Positions 42,596-52,042 of a DNA stretch of 53,602 nucleotides are shown here, piece by piece. Position 1 is the first letter of the stretch. Each line of letters opens with the position of its first letter. The position numbers and the translations under genes were made by a program. Below the pieces are notes generated by a model, which was given only the letters and a program-made list of their open reading frames with translations, ran no database searches and had not been told where the DNA came from. The stretch is from CAYOWK01 sp964407665 (GTDB lineage: Bacteria > Pseudomonadota > Alphaproteobacteria > Caulobacterales > Hyphomonadaceae): positions 1 to 53,602 of the forward strand of contig CAYOWK010000032.1 in assembly GCA_964407665.1 (NCBI GenBank), written 5' to 3'.

Positions 42596-42634
42596 GAAGC
42601 GTCGCAAGTCCTGATTAGGGGTTTGCGACGCTTC
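42596..42634. terminator. Long-stem hairpin between M16 and PstS-like genes
   Basis: A perfect 12-base stem (42596-42607 with 42623-42634) and 15-base loop lies 27 bases past the M16 stop and 31 bases before the PstS-like start. There is no T-run, so it may be a terminator or an mRNA-stability element. Confidence 0.55.
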
Positions 42635-42665
42635 TGTTCGCTGCACCGCCGCATCCGGGGTCGAT

Positions 42666-43709
42666 ATGTTCCGCAACCATGGTTTCCGTCGCGCTACAGC
42701 CTGCATCGTTGCAGCCGCAGTCCTGGCCGCCCCCGCCATTGCCCGCGAAATCCGCATCGTCGGATCCTCGACGGTCTTCCCGTTCTCGACGACAGTGGCC
42801 GAGCAGTTCGGAGCAACCAGCTCTTTCCAGACGCCCATCGTCGAGGCGACCGGCTCCGGCGGCGGCATCAAGCTGTTCTGCGACGGCGTCGGCCAGACCT
42901 TCTCCGATATCGCAAACTCCTCCCGCCGCATGAAGGGCTCGGAGTGGGATGTCTGCCACGCCAACGGCGTCACGGAGATCGTGGAAGTCCAGATCGGCTA
43001 TGACGGCATCGTGCTCGCGACCGCCAAGCGCGCCGAGCCGCTCGACGTCACCAAGGCCCAGATCTTCATGGCGCTGGCGCGCGAGGTGCCGGTGAACGGC
43101 CGCCTCGTCCCGAACCCCTACAAGCGCTGGTCAGACATTTCCTCGGACCTTCCCGACATCCCGATCCAGGTCTTCGGCCCGCCGCCGTCGTCAGGAACGC
43201 GCGACGCCTTCCTCGAGCTGGCGATGACGCCCGGCGCGGAGAGCTTCCCGGTCCTGCAGGAGATCGCCGAGGACGACGCCGCGCTCTTCACGGAGATCGC
43301 CCACTCCATCCGCGAGGATGGGGCGTGGATCGACGCTGGCGAGAATGACGGGGCCATCGTTCAGCGCCTGTCGAAAAATCCGGACGCGGTCGGCGTCTTC
43401 GGATTTTCCTTCCTGCTGCAGAATGAAGACAAGATCCGCGCCGCCAAGGTCGGCGGCGTGCGGCCCAGCTTCGACAGCATTGCGGCCGGCGACTACACGA
43501 TCTCGCGCTCGCTGTTCTTCTACGTGAAGAAGGCTCACGTCGGAATCGTGCCGGGGCTGGCCGAGTTCGTGAAGACGTTCGCGTCCGAAGCCGCCTGGGG
43601 CGATGAAGGCTATCTGGTGGACAAGGGCCTGATCCCGCTGGTGCCGGGCATCCGGGCGTCCGAGGCAAAGCGTGTCCACGCCCTGCAGGTCATGTCCGAG
43701 CGGCCCTGA
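42666..43709 (+). CDS. PstS-like phosphate-binding periplasmic protein
   Basis: The 347-residue protein has a signal peptide cut at AIA (about residue 26) and the phosphate-binding blocks of PstS-family proteins: IRIVGSSTVFPFSTTVAEQF, VEATGSGGGIKLFCDGVG, FSDIANSSRRMK, and FGPPPSSGTRDAFLELAM. The four family hallmarks (two Ser/Thr-Gly loops, the S-x-x-T/S-R loop and C-terminal barrel) are present. No pstC, pstA or pstB lies nearby, so it acts with a distant transporter or as a sensor. A phosphate-response site was not identified. Confidence 0.88.
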   Translation: MFRNHGFRRATACIVAAAVLAAPAIAREIRIVGSSTVFPFSTTVAEQFGATSSFQTPIVEATGSGGGIKLFCDGVGQTFSDIANSSRRMKGSEWDVCHANGVTEIVEVQIGYDGIVLATAKRAEPLDVTKAQIFMALAREVPVNGRLVPNPYKRWSDISSDLPDIPIQVFGPPPSSGTRDAFLELAMTPGAESFPVLQEIAEDDAALFTEIAHSIREDGAWIDAGENDGAIVQRLSKNPDAVGVFGFSFLLQNEDKIRAAKVGGVRPSFDSIAAGDYTISRSLFFYVKKAHVGIVPGLAEFVKTFASEAAWGDEGYLVDKGLIPLVPGIRASEAKRVHALQVMSERP

Positions 43710-43733
43710 GGACTCTTCTGTCGCCCGGGGCGT

Positions 43734-44102
43734 TTACTTCAACGCCAGTGTCGGGACGTTTTCGACTGTGACGCCCAGCATTCCGGCACGTGCCAGATGC
43801 TCTGGCAGCTTCGCGGTCGCGAATGTCTGTCCGCGATCCAGCTCGATCTGAAGCGGATCTGACCCCGGATTGGCCGGGTCGACAATTTTCAGGCGCATGG
43901 CGCCCGAAGCCGGCCGGGCGATCGAGCGATCGAGGCGAACCTCGACCTGGGTCGCCGTTTGCCTGAAGGCGACAATCGGCCCCTGCAGCAATACGGGTCT
44001 GGACACTTCCTCGCGGCTCATCAGCCACGACTGGCCGGCGGTCAGCACCGCAGGCGTAAGGAGCAGTGCAGCGACAAGCACAAGGCCGGCGCGAACGGTC
44101 AT
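43734..44102 (-). CDS. Secreted hypothetical protein
   Basis: The 122-residue protein has a signal peptide (LVLVAALLLTPAVLTAGQS) and a beta-rich mature part (EVSRPVLLQGPIVAFRQTAT, RLKIVDPANPGSDPLQIELD). No family recognised. Codon use matches the host. It is convergent with the PstS-like gene, ending 24 bases from its stop. Confidence 0.62.
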   Translation of the reverse strand: MTVRAGLVLVAALLLTPAVLTAGQSWLMSREEVSRPVLLQGPIVAFRQTATQVEVRLDRSIARPASGAMRLKIVDPANPGSDPLQIELDRGQTFATAKLPEHLARAGMLGVTVENVPTLALK

Positions 44103-44266
44103 GACGTTTCCCCTGGTCCAGCTCTTGGCGGCTGAAGGGGATGATCATGCAAATCCCGCACCATCATTGTGCTAACGGACGGGCGAATGGCGCAGAAGGT
44201 CCGGCAGTGCTGGCCGGTAAAGCTTCCCGCGCGAACGCTTGCCCCGGCCTGGGGGCCGGCTCCCGG

Positions 44267-45520
44267 TCAGCCGCCCGGCGTCTTGCCGTCTGTCGGCGCA
44301 GTTCCATCGACCGGCGCGATTTTCTTGCGGCGGAAGCGGATGTGCTGGCGCAGCTTCGCCAGGCGTTTCCAGAACCGCCGCCGCTCCGGCACAGGCAGGG
44401 GTTCGAGATTGTTGATGAACTGCTCCGCGCAAGCCTTCCAGGAATACGTCTCGGCATAGGCGCGGGAGACCTCGCGCGAGCACGTGATCGCCTCGAGGCA
44501 TGCCGTGCGCAGGTCGGCATGGATGGCTCCGGCGTTCGAGCCCGGGATCAGGTCGCGGGGGCCCGGCACGTCGTAGCCGGCAACAGGCGTGCCGCCCGCC
44601 ATGGCTTCGAGAATCACCAGACCGAACGTGTCGGTCAGGCTCGGGAAGACGAAGCAGTCGGCGTTGGCGAAGCAGGCACCCAGCTCCTCGCCGGTCTTCA
44701 CGCCGAGGAATTTGGCCTCGGGATACTTCGCCTTCAGCGCTTCGGTCTGTGGCCCGTCGCCGACGATCACCTTGGTGCCGGGCAGGTCGGTCTCAAGGAA
44801 GGCCTCGATGTTCTTTTCGACCGCGATCCGCCCGACATTCAGCCAGACCGGCCGCGCAAAGCCCTTGAACGGTCCGCCGTCCTCCTTGCGCTTGTCCGGA
44901 TGGAACTGGTCGGTATCGACCCCGCGCGACCAGGCCGCGATATTCTTGAAGCCGTGCTCCGCCAGCTCGTCGCGCATCGACGGCGTCGCCACCATTACCC
45001 GGCCCGAATACTTGTGGAACTCGCGGACGTACATGTAGCCCATCCACTCCGGCAGGAACCAGAAGCGGGCGGCGACGTACTCCGGAAAGCGTGTGTGGTA
45101 GCTCGTGGTGTAGGGAAACTTGTGCTTCAGGCAGATCGCCCGTGCAGCCCAGCCCAGCGGTCCCTCGGTCGCGATGTGCACCGCGTCGGGTTCGAACTCC
45201 AGAAACCGCTCCTCGATGACTTCCTTGGCGCCGAAGGCCAGCCGGATCTCCGAATAGGTGGGCAACGGGATCGTCTTGAACCCGTCCGGCGTGATCAGCT
45301 CCCAAGTGTGCCCCATCGCCTCGCATTCGGCGATCACGCGCTTCATGGTGCGGACCACGCCGTTGACCTGAGGCTCCCACGCGTCGGTCACCAGCATGAT
45401 GCGCATGCGCTTGGGGCGAATCTCCTGCGGCTCCGCAAGAGCGGCGGCGTCCTCGTCAGGCGCGGCATCGTCCGGGGCAGCGGCCATGTCTGTCGTCGGG
45501 TTCGTCATGGGACCTGTCAT
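44267..45520 (-). CDS. GT4-type glycosyltransferase
   Basis: The 417-residue protein has the GT-B fold of family-4 retaining glycosyltransferases: MRIMLVTDAWEPQVNGVVRT opens the N-terminal Rossmann domain, and YTTSYHTRFPEYVAARF is the acceptor loop. VWLNVGRIAVEKNIEAFLE and EAMAGGTPVAGYDVPGPRDL form the nucleotide-sugar site with the late Glu. Similar proteins add mannose or glucuronic acid to lipids. The start is at 45520 or 12 bases in (MTNPTT). About 35 acidic residues precede the fold. Donor and acceptor are not determined. Confidence 0.9.
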   Translation of the reverse strand: MTGPMTNPTTDMAAAPDDAAPDEDAAALAEPQEIRPKRMRIMLVTDAWEPQVNGVVRTMKRVIAECEAMGHTWELITPDGFKTIPLPTYSEIRLAFGAKEVIEERFLEFEPDAVHIATEGPLGWAARAICLKHKFPYTTSYHTRFPEYVAARFWFLPEWMGYMYVREFHKYSGRVMVATPSMRDELAEHGFKNIAAWSRGVDTDQFHPDKRKEDGGPFKGFARPVWLNVGRIAVEKNIEAFLETDLPGTKVIVGDGPQTEALKAKYPEAKFLGVKTGEELGACFANADCFVFPSLTDTFGLVILEAMAGGTPVAGYDVPGPRDLIPGSNAGAIHADLRTACLEAITCSREVSRAYAETYSWKACAEQFINNLEPLPVPERRRFWKRLAKLRQHIRFRRKKIAPVDGTAPTDGKTPGG

Positions 45521-45658
45521 TTACGCCCGGAACGGGCGCGTCTGTTGCGGGAATGGGGCGCGGCCCCGGCTCCGTCAAGCTTGCCTTCCGTCCCCGCCAG
45601 CTATCGATAGAGTATCAGTCTGCGCCGATTCCACCGTCTCGTGCAGCGGAGCCCTACC

Positions 45659-48600
45659 ATGCCTGTCTCTTCGAAGTTCGCCCTCGAGGAACTGGATGCG
45701 CTCAAGCACCGGGACGAAGGCGCCCGGGTAGCTGAGCTTCTGGCGTCGCCGGCCCTCGACGCAGCGGAACGCACCGCCGCCAGCACCCGCGCCCGCGAAA
45801 TTGTCGTCCGCGCACGGACCGAAAAGCGCCGCACCGGCGTCATCGAGACCTTCCTCGAGGAATTCGGCCTGTCCTCGCCCGAGGGGTTGGCCCTCATGTG
45901 CCTCGCTGAAGCCCTGCTGCGGGTTCCAGACCCCGAAACCGCCGACGCCCTGATTGCCGAGGCCATCGCCACGGGCGACTGGCGCGACCATCTCGGCCAT
46001 TCGGACAGCTTCCTGGTCAACGCCGGAACCTGGGGGCTGATGCTCACCGGCCGCATTGTCAGCCCGCCGCCCGAGGCCGGCGGCGACCCGTCGGCCTTCG
46101 TGGCCCGGCTGGTGCGCGACGCGGGCGAGCCGGTCATCCGCGCCGCCATGATGCAGGCGATGCGGATCATGGGCGCCCAGTTCGTCATGGGCCGCACGAT
46201 CAAGGAGGGGCTCCAGCGCGGCGCCCGGCAGGTCCGCAAGGGCGAGGCCGCCGGTTTCTCCTTCGACATGCTGGGGGAGGGCGCGCGCACCTTCGCCGAC
46301 GCCCAGCGCCACTTCGAGAGCTACGCCCACGCCATCGGCGAAGTGGGGCAGGCCGCCACCGGCTCCACCCCCGAAACCGCCTCCGGTGTTTCCGTAAAGC
46401 TCTCGGCGCTGCACCCGGCCTATCGCGCTGTCCAGGCCGACCGCGTCCACCGCGACCTCTACCCCATGCTGAAGCAGCTGGCGGTCCAGGCTGCCGCCGC
46501 CAACATCCACATGACGCTGGACGCCGAGGAGGCCGACCGCCTCGTCCTCTCCCTCCAGCTCCTCGACCGCCTCGCGCGCGAACCGGAGCTCGGCGCCTGG
46601 ACCGGCCTCGGCCTCGCCCTGCAGGGCTACCAGAAGCGCTCGGAAGCCGCCGCAGGCTGGCTGAAGCAGCTCGCCGCCGACAGCAAACGCCGCCTGATGG
46701 TCCGCCTCGTGAAGGGCGCCTACTGGGACACCGAGATCAAGCGCGCGCAGACCGAAGGCAACCCGGACTTCCCGGTCTTCACCACCAAGCCCGCCACCGA
46801 CGTTTCCTACATCACCTGCGCCAGCGCACTCCTGCAGGCCGGTCCCTCCATCTACCCGCAATTCGCCACCCACAACGCCCACACGCTCGCCGCCGTCGAG
46901 CTGATGGCGCGCCGTGCGGGCCGCACCGATTATGAGTTCCAGCGCCTGCACGGCATGGGTACGGCCCTTTACGCAGCCGCGGACCGCGAGCGGAACGTCC
47001 GCGTCTACGCCCCCGTCGGCGCCCACAGGGATCTCTTGCCCTATCTGGTCCGCCGCCTCTTGGAGAACGGCGCGAACACCTCCTTCGTCCACGCCTTCCT
47101 CGACGAGGACGTGCCCCCCGAACGCCTCACCACCGATCCCTACACCGCGCTGTCCGCCGCCCCGGGCCGCCACCCGCGCATCCCCGCGCCGCCGGAGCTG
47201 TTCGGCCCCTCCCGCCGCAACTCCGCCGGCGTCGACCTCACACAGAAGGACGTGCGCATGACTATCGCTGAAGCCGTCGCCGCCCTCGACGGAGCAGGCC
47301 CGATAGTGGCGTCGGGTATTGGTGGCGGAGAGCAAATTCGTGGCGGTGAGTATAACGTGCCGATTTACTCGCCTGCAGACACCACCCGCCTTGTTGGGTC
47401 CGTGTATATCAGTCGCTCGGACGGTGTCATTGATGGGTTCTTCAGGGCGGCGTCCGACTTCCAGCCCGACTGGGACGCACGCGGCGGCCCCGCCCGCGCC
47501 GCAATCCTCCGCGCCATGGGCGACGCGCTCGAACGCGAGACAGGCCGCTTCGTCGCCCTCCTGAGCCGCGAAGGCGGGCGCACGCCCGATGACGGCGTCT
47601 CCGAAGTGCGCGAAGCCATCGACTTCTGCCGCTACTACGCCGCCGAGGCCGAAGCGAAGTTCGCCGGCGCCTCGCCGCTGCCCGGACCCGCAGGCGAGAC
47701 CAACGCGCTGGAGCTGATGGGGCGGGGCGTCTTCGTCTGCATCTCCCCCTGGAACTTCCCCCTCGCCATCTTCACCGGCCAGATCGCAGCAGCCCTCGCC
47801 GCCGGCAACACCGTCATCGCCAAGCCAGCCGAACAGACGCCGCTGACCGCGTTCGAAGCCGTCAAACTCTTCCACGCCGCAGGCTTGCCCGCCGACGCGC
47901 TGCACCTCCTTCCCGGCGAGGGCGATGTCGGCGCGAAGCTGGTGGCGCATCCTTCATGTGGCGGCGTCGCCTTCACCGGCTCCACCGAGGTCGGCCGCCT
48001 GATCAACCGCTCGCTCGCCGCAAAGGACGGCCCCATTGCCCCGCTCATCGCGGAAACCGGCGGCCTCAACGCCATGTTCGTCGACACAACCGCGCTCGCC
48101 GAACAGGTGGTCGACGACGTGGTGATGTCGGCCTTCCGCTCCGCCGGCCAGCGCTGCTCGGCCCTGCGCATCCTGATGCTGCCGCACGACACAGCAGACG
48201 GGATCATCGCCATGCTGAAGGGCGCGATGGAGACGCTGCGCATGGGCGATCCCGCCGATCCCTCAACCGACGTCGGCCCCGTCATCGACGCCGAGGCGCT
48301 GTTCGCCCTCGACCAGCACCTGCAGACCCTGCCGCCCTCCGCCCGCGTCCACTACCAGTGCGACCCCGGCGCGTTGCGGGAAGCCGGCCACTTCTTCGGG
48401 CCCGCCCTCGTCGAACTCGCCTCGCTCGACGACATCGACCGCGAGGTCTTCGGCCCCATCCTCCACGTCATCCGCTACGACCCCGAAGAGATCGAACAGG
48501 AAGGCGCCCGCCTCACCGCCAAGGGCTACGGCCTGACGCTCGGCATCCACTCCCGCCTCGACAGCTTCATCGCCGACGTGAAGCGCTCCGTGAGGGCGGG

Positions 48601-48787
48601 CAACGTCTACATCAACCGCTCCATCATCGGAGCCGTCGTCGGCGTCCAGCCCTTCGGCGGCACGGGCCTCTCCGGCACCGGCCCCAAAGCCGGCGGCCCC
48701 CACTACGTCGCGCGCTTCGCAACCGAGCGCACCGTCACCGAAAACATCGCAGCCCAGGGCGGCGACCCCGCGCTGCTGAATCTGTAG
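45659..48787 (+). CDS. putA: Bifunctional proline dehydrogenase / P5C dehydrogenase PutA
   Basis: PutA oxidises proline to glutamate in two steps. From the ATG at 45659 it is 1042 residues, the short form without an N-terminal ribbon-helix-helix repressor domain. The proline dehydrogenase barrel (to about residue 490) has RLVKGAYWDTEIKRAQTEG, FATHNAHTLAAVELM and DYEFQRLHGMG. The aldehyde dehydrogenase half has Glu799 in AETGG and catalytic Cys833 in SAGQRCSALRIL. A GTG at 45641 is in frame, but the ATG has a GCGGAG site 8 bases upstream. Codon use changes briefly at about 47285-47450, the linker between the halves. No regulator or proline transporter is adjacent. Confidence 0.96.
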   Translation: MPVSSKFALEELDALKHRDEGARVAELLASPALDAAERTAASTRAREIVVRARTEKRRTGVIETFLEEFGLSSPEGLALMCLAEALLRVPDPETADALIAEAIATGDWRDHLGHSDSFLVNAGTWGLMLTGRIVSPPPEAGGDPSAFVARLVRDAGEPVIRAAMMQAMRIMGAQFVMGRTIKEGLQRGARQVRKGEAAGFSFDMLGEGARTFADAQRHFESYAHAIGEVGQAATGSTPETASGVSVKLSALHPAYRAVQADRVHRDLYPMLKQLAVQAAAANIHMTLDAEEADRLVLSLQLLDRLAREPELGAWTGLGLALQGYQKRSEAAAGWLKQLAADSKRRLMVRLVKGAYWDTEIKRAQTEGNPDFPVFTTKPATDVSYITCASALLQAGPSIYPQFATHNAHTLAAVELMARRAGRTDYEFQRLHGMGTALYAAADRERNVRVYAPVGAHRDLLPYLVRRLLENGANTSFVHAFLDEDVPPERLTTDPYTALSAAPGRHPRIPAPPELFGPSRRNSAGVDLTQKDVRMTIAEAVAALDGAGPIVASGIGGGEQIRGGEYNVPIYSPADTTRLVGSVYISRSDGVIDGFFRAASDFQPDWDARGGPARAAILRAMGDALERETGRFVALLSREGGRTPDDGVSEVREAIDFCRYYAAEAEAKFAGASPLPGPAGETNALELMGRGVFVCISPWNFPLAIFTGQIAAALAAGNTVIAKPAEQTPLTAFEAVKLFHAAGLPADALHLLPGEGDVGAKLVAHPSCGGVAFTGSTEVGRLINRSLAAKDGPIAPLIAETGGLNAMFVDTTALAEQVVDDVVMSAFRSAGQRCSALRILMLPHDTADGIIAMLKGAMETLRMGDPADPSTDVGPVIDAEALFALDQHLQTLPPSARVHYQCDPGALREAGHFFGPALVELASLDDIDREVFGPILHVIRYDPEEIEQEGARLTAKGYGLTLGIHSRLDSFIADVKRSVRAGNVYINRSIIGAVVGVQPFGGTGLSGTGPKAGGPHYVARFATERTVTENIAAQGGDPALLNL

Positions 48788-48795
48788 GAGAAGAA

Positions 48796-48818
48796 CCCCT
48801 CCCCCTTGTGGGGAGGGG
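48796..48818. repeat. Short palindromic repeat after putA
   Basis: A perfect 9-base stem (48796-48804 with 48810-48818), rich in G and C, followed by a direct GGGG-rich repeat, lies between the convergent putA and YciI genes. It matches in style a repeat frequent in alphaproteobacterial genomes and can also act as a terminator. Confidence 0.6.
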
Positions 48819-48852
48819 CAGGGGTGAGGGGCCTATCAACGCCCGCTGCCAG

Positions 48853-49269
48853 CTACCCCCGCTTCATCTGCTCGATCTGCGCCCGCTCTGTCTCCGCGAT
48901 ATCCGGGCCGAAATCCTCCGGCTCCCAGCACTGGCGGATCTCGATCATCTCGCCCGCCGGGCAGGGCGCCTGCTTCGCCCAGTCCACCGCCTCGGCCAGC
49001 GACGCGCAGTTGATCAGCCAGTAGCCGCCCAGCACTTCCTTGGTCTCGGTGAACGGCCCGTCGATCACCGTCACCGATCCGCGCCCGCCATACCGCACCC
49101 GCGCGCCCTTGCTCGTCGGCATCAGCCCGTCGCCCGCGATCATCACGCCGGCGTCCACCATGCGCTGGTTGAACGCGACCATCGCATGCAGCAGCTCCTC
49201 ATTGCCGTCGACCGGGTCCTTTTCCAGCTCCGCCGCCGGGCCGGGGTACATCAGCATCATGAATCGCAT
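48853..49269 (-). CDS. YciI/YCII-related domain protein
   Basis: The 138-residue protein belongs to the YCII-related (DGPF) group: MRFMMLMYPGPAAELEKDPV opens it and VTVIDGPFTETKEVLGGYWL carries the D-G-P-F signature. Other blocks are NCASLAEAVDWAKQAPC and ECIEI/REC-like IEIRQCWEPEDF. Such proteins are ferredoxin-like dimers; some partner sigma factors of the ECF type, but no sigma gene is adjacent here. Function not assigned. Confidence 0.88.
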   Translation of the reverse strand: MRFMMLMYPGPAAELEKDPVDGNEELLHAMVAFNQRMVDAGVMIAGDGLMPTSKGARVRYGGRGSVTVIDGPFTETKEVLGGYWLINCASLAEAVDWAKQAPCPAGEMIEIRQCWEPEDFGPDIAETERAQIEQMKRG

Positions 49270-49372
49270 GGGGGTCTCCTCCTGTAGCGCAAGGCGGCTC
49301 CCGCCTCATCCCCGCAGGACGGCCCGCCCTGACGCAGGCCTACAGTTGCAATCGGGGCGGACAGCAAAAATC

Positions 49373-50737
49373 TCAGTCCACAAACACCTTGCCGCCCTTC
49401 ATCACGAAGTCGACGCTCTCCAGCTCGCGCACATCGGCCAGCGGATCGCCGCCAACCGCAATGATGTCCGCCGCCTTGCCGGGCGCCAGCGAGCCGATCT
49501 CGTGGCCGAGCTGGAAGTGGTCCGCAGCATTCACCGTGGCGGCGGCAATCGCCTCCAGCGGCGTCATGCCGGCGCCCACCATCAGCGCGAACTCCTGTGC
49601 GTTGTCGCCATGGAACGAGACGCCGGTATCGGTGCCAAACGCGATCTTCACGCCCGCCGCATGCATCCGGCGCAGCATGTTCTGCATCAGCGGCCCGGCG
49701 GTCAGCGCCTTGTCGCGCGTCGCCGGCGTCATGAAGGTGTCGGGCTTGGCCGCCTCCCGCGCCACGAAGTCGCCCGCCAGCAGGGTGGGGACGAGATAGG
49801 CGCCGGACGATTTGAACAGCTTGGCGGATTCGGCGTCGGCATAGGTGCCATGCTCGATGGAATCGCCACCCGCCCGCAGGAAGGAGTTGATGCCGTCCGC
49901 GCCATGCGCATGCGCCGTCACCCGTCGGCCCATGGAGTGCGCGGCCTGAACGATCGCCTTCAGCTCCTCGTCCGTGAACTGCTGGCCCAGACCCGCCGCC
50001 GTCTGCGAGAGCACGCCGCCGGTCGCGGTGATCTTGATGATATCGGCCCCGTCGCGCACCCTTTCCCGCACCGCGCGGGCGCAGTCATCGGCGCCCGAGC
50101 ACACGCCGGGCGAGCGCAGCACGTTCGCCATTGCGCGCGGCATGCCGTTGGCGTCGCCATGGCCGCCATGCACGCTGACCCCGCCAGCCGAGGCGATGAT
50201 GCGCGGTCCCGGAACGACGCCGCGTGCAATCCCTCTGCGCAGCGCCAGGATCGACTCGGGCGGCGCGCCCAGATCCGCCACGGTCGTAAAGCCGGCGCGC
50301 AGGGTCTTCACCGCAAAGCCCGCCGCGTCGATTGCGGCGTCCGATTGGGTTTTCAGGAATGTGTTGAGCCGGTCGTCGGCGTTGAGCTCGCTGGTCAGGT
50401 GAACGTGGCTGTCGATCAGCCCGGGCAGCACAAATGCCGACTTCAGGTCGATCACCTCGGCGCCGCCCGGATCGGCATAGCCCGGCGTGATGCTGACGAT
50501 GCGGCCGCCGCGCACCAGCACGGTCTGCTGGGTCAGCACCCGGCCGCTCGCCGGATCGGCAAGCACTCGCCCGGCGTGGATGTAGATCTCGGGCGCTGAT
50601 CCCGGCGCCGGAACCGGCGGGGTCGCCGGGCCCTGTTGCGGCGCGGGCTCGGCTTCGGCGACGGGGGCGGAGGGCGTCGAACAGCTCAGGGCCGCCAGCA
50701 TCGCAGAGGCGAGAAGTACGTTCCGTAAGATGCGCAT
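49373..50737 (-). CDS. Amidohydrolase family lipoprotein
   Basis: The 454-residue protein begins with a lipoprotein signal peptide (SAMLAALSCS; lipobox Cys about residue 19). The metal-dependent hydrolase barrel has the first metal ligands in LPGLIDSHVHLTSEL, a Lys/His region in ITATGGVLSQT and TAHAHGADGINSFL, SIEHGTYAD, and the late Asp in AFGTDTGVSFHGDN. The sequence class resembles periplasmic imidazolonepropionase-like and Xaa-Pro dipeptidase-type amidohydrolases. Substrate is unknown. It is a single gene, upstream region free of features. Confidence 0.9.
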   Translation of the reverse strand: MRILRNVLLASAMLAALSCSTPSAPVAEAEPAPQQGPATPPVPAPGSAPEIYIHAGRVLADPASGRVLTQQTVLVRGGRIVSITPGYADPGGAEVIDLKSAFVLPGLIDSHVHLTSELNADDRLNTFLKTQSDAAIDAAGFAVKTLRAGFTTVADLGAPPESILALRRGIARGVVPGPRIIASAGGVSVHGGHGDANGMPRAMANVLRSPGVCSGADDCARAVRERVRDGADIIKITATGGVLSQTAAGLGQQFTDEELKAIVQAAHSMGRRVTAHAHGADGINSFLRAGGDSIEHGTYADAESAKLFKSSGAYLVPTLLAGDFVAREAAKPDTFMTPATRDKALTAGPLMQNMLRRMHAAGVKIAFGTDTGVSFHGDNAQEFALMVGAGMTPLEAIAAATVNAADHFQLGHEIGSLAPGKAADIIAVGGDPLADVRELESVDFVMKGGKVFVD

Positions 50738-50858
50738 GATCAGCCCCTCCCGAAGGCAGGGTTACAGATAGACCGGATCGTCCGTGAGCTGAAGCAGGTC
50801 TGGACGCGGGCGGTTTGGCGCTACCGGCCGGGTCAATCCGGTGAGGCTGGAGCCGTAC

Positions 50859-51200
50859 CTAGGCAGCTTCCGCTACTGAAGCGGCGCGATCGGCCTCGGT
50901 TTCGCTCCACCAGTCGCCAAGGGCGTCAATCAGGGGGACCAGCCTGCGGCCTGACGGGGTCAGATCATAGTCGACCCGTCGGGGATAGCCGGGAAAATCC
51001 GTCCGGCGGACCAGCCCAGCGTCCTCGAGCTTGCGCAGTTCCAGGGACAGGATGCGGTGGGACACGGTCGGGTTATCGCGCTTCAGGTCGCTGAACCGCT
51101 TTGTCCCGTCCGAGAGGTAGTACAGCATCAGCGTCGGCCAGCGGCCGCTGAGCACCCGCATCGCGGCCTCGATGGGGCAGCTCGAAACGACGTCTTTCAT
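50859..51200 (-). CDS. HxlR family transcriptional regulator
   Basis: The 113-residue protein is a winged-helix HxlR regulator: SSCPIEAAMRVLSGRWPTLM, FSDLKRDNPTVSHRILSLEL (recognition helix region), LVRRTDFPGYPRRVDYDLTP. Unlike the HxlR at 17578 it keeps the N-terminal Cys (residue 8) seen in redox-sensing members. It is divergent from the GST at 51310 with about 110 bases between, so it probably controls that gene in response to an electrophile or oxidant. Confidence 0.93.
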   Translation of the reverse strand: MKDVVSSCPIEAAMRVLSGRWPTLMLYYLSDGTKRFSDLKRDNPTVSHRILSLELRKLEDAGLVRRTDFPGYPRRVDYDLTPSGRRLVPLIDALGDWWSETEADRAASVAEAA

Positions 51201-51309
51201 TGCCCACGTTCCGTCCGGTTACAAAAAGGTGCGTGATTTACTTGATGCGGCCGAACCCTAGTTTCCAGTTTCGCTGCGCGGCGTGATCCTCGAAATCACG
51301 GAAAAGAAT

Positions 51310-52014
51310 ATGGAACCGATCCTTGTTTACGGCTTCCCGTCGGGTACATCGATGGGACTGGTCGCCGCCTTCGAATGGTTGGGGCAGCCCTATCGTTTAT
51401 GTCGTGTCGACATGCTGGGCGAGATGCGCGACCCAGCCTACGCCCGCCTCAATGCCAGGCACGAGACACCCGTACTTGTCACGGCCGACGGCCGCCCGCT
51501 GTCTGAAACCATGGCGATTGCAGCCTGGCTGGAGGCGCGGGACATTGACCGCCGCATCAGCTTTGAGGCGCTCTCGCCCGAAGCAGACCGCATGCATCAG
51601 CTGATGGCCTTCCTCAACACCGGTTTCACCGGCGCCTTCACCCCGCTATGGGTGGCTATGGAGCTTGAGACGCCGGATCCGGGCTACCAGGCGGCTCTGG
51701 TACGCTTTGGCCGCGAAGGCGTGATACAGCGGCACGACAAGCTGGAAGGCATGGTCGGAGACGGTCCGTACCTCGTAGGTGACCGGCCTACGCTTGCGGA
51801 CGCTCTTTTGGCTGGCGTTGCGCGCTGGCTGGAGTATCACCAGATCGCCGATATCACCCGCTGGCCGAAACTCGCGGCCATTCGGCGACGGCTGGAGAGG
51901 GATCCAGCGGTGCGGTTCGCCATCGCGCTTGAGGACGGTGAGACCCCGGTCGGCTCCGGCGCCCTGCAGGGGCATATGGCGCTGACGGAAGTGATCGACC
52001 GCTTCGGGCGTTAG
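51310..52014 (+). CDS. Glutathione S-transferase
   Basis: From the ATG at 51310 this is 234 residues. The thioredoxin-like domain reads ILVYGFPSGTSMGLVAAFEW, ETPVLVTADGRPLSETMAIA, with E-T replacing the usual E-S glutathione pair, and the helical domain has GPYLVGDRPTLADALLAGVA. A longer open frame starts at a GTG at 51283. The divergent HxlR gene suggests chemical-stress induction. Substrate unknown. Confidence 0.9.
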   Translation: MEPILVYGFPSGTSMGLVAAFEWLGQPYRLCRVDMLGEMRDPAYARLNARHETPVLVTADGRPLSETMAIAAWLEARDIDRRISFEALSPEADRMHQLMAFLNTGFTGAFTPLWVAMELETPDPGYQAALVRFGREGVIQRHDKLEGMVGDGPYLVGDRPTLADALLAGVARWLEYHQIADITRWPKLAAIRRRLERDPAVRFAIALEDGETPVGSGALQGHMALTEVIDRFGR

Positions 52015-52042
52015 GGGGCAGAATACGAGCCGGCTTTCGCCG

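Noticed and set aside
45575..47950. 791-residue open frame on the minus strand
   Set aside because: It is antisense to putA, Gly- and Val-rich without motifs; the forward frame has all the catalytic residues.
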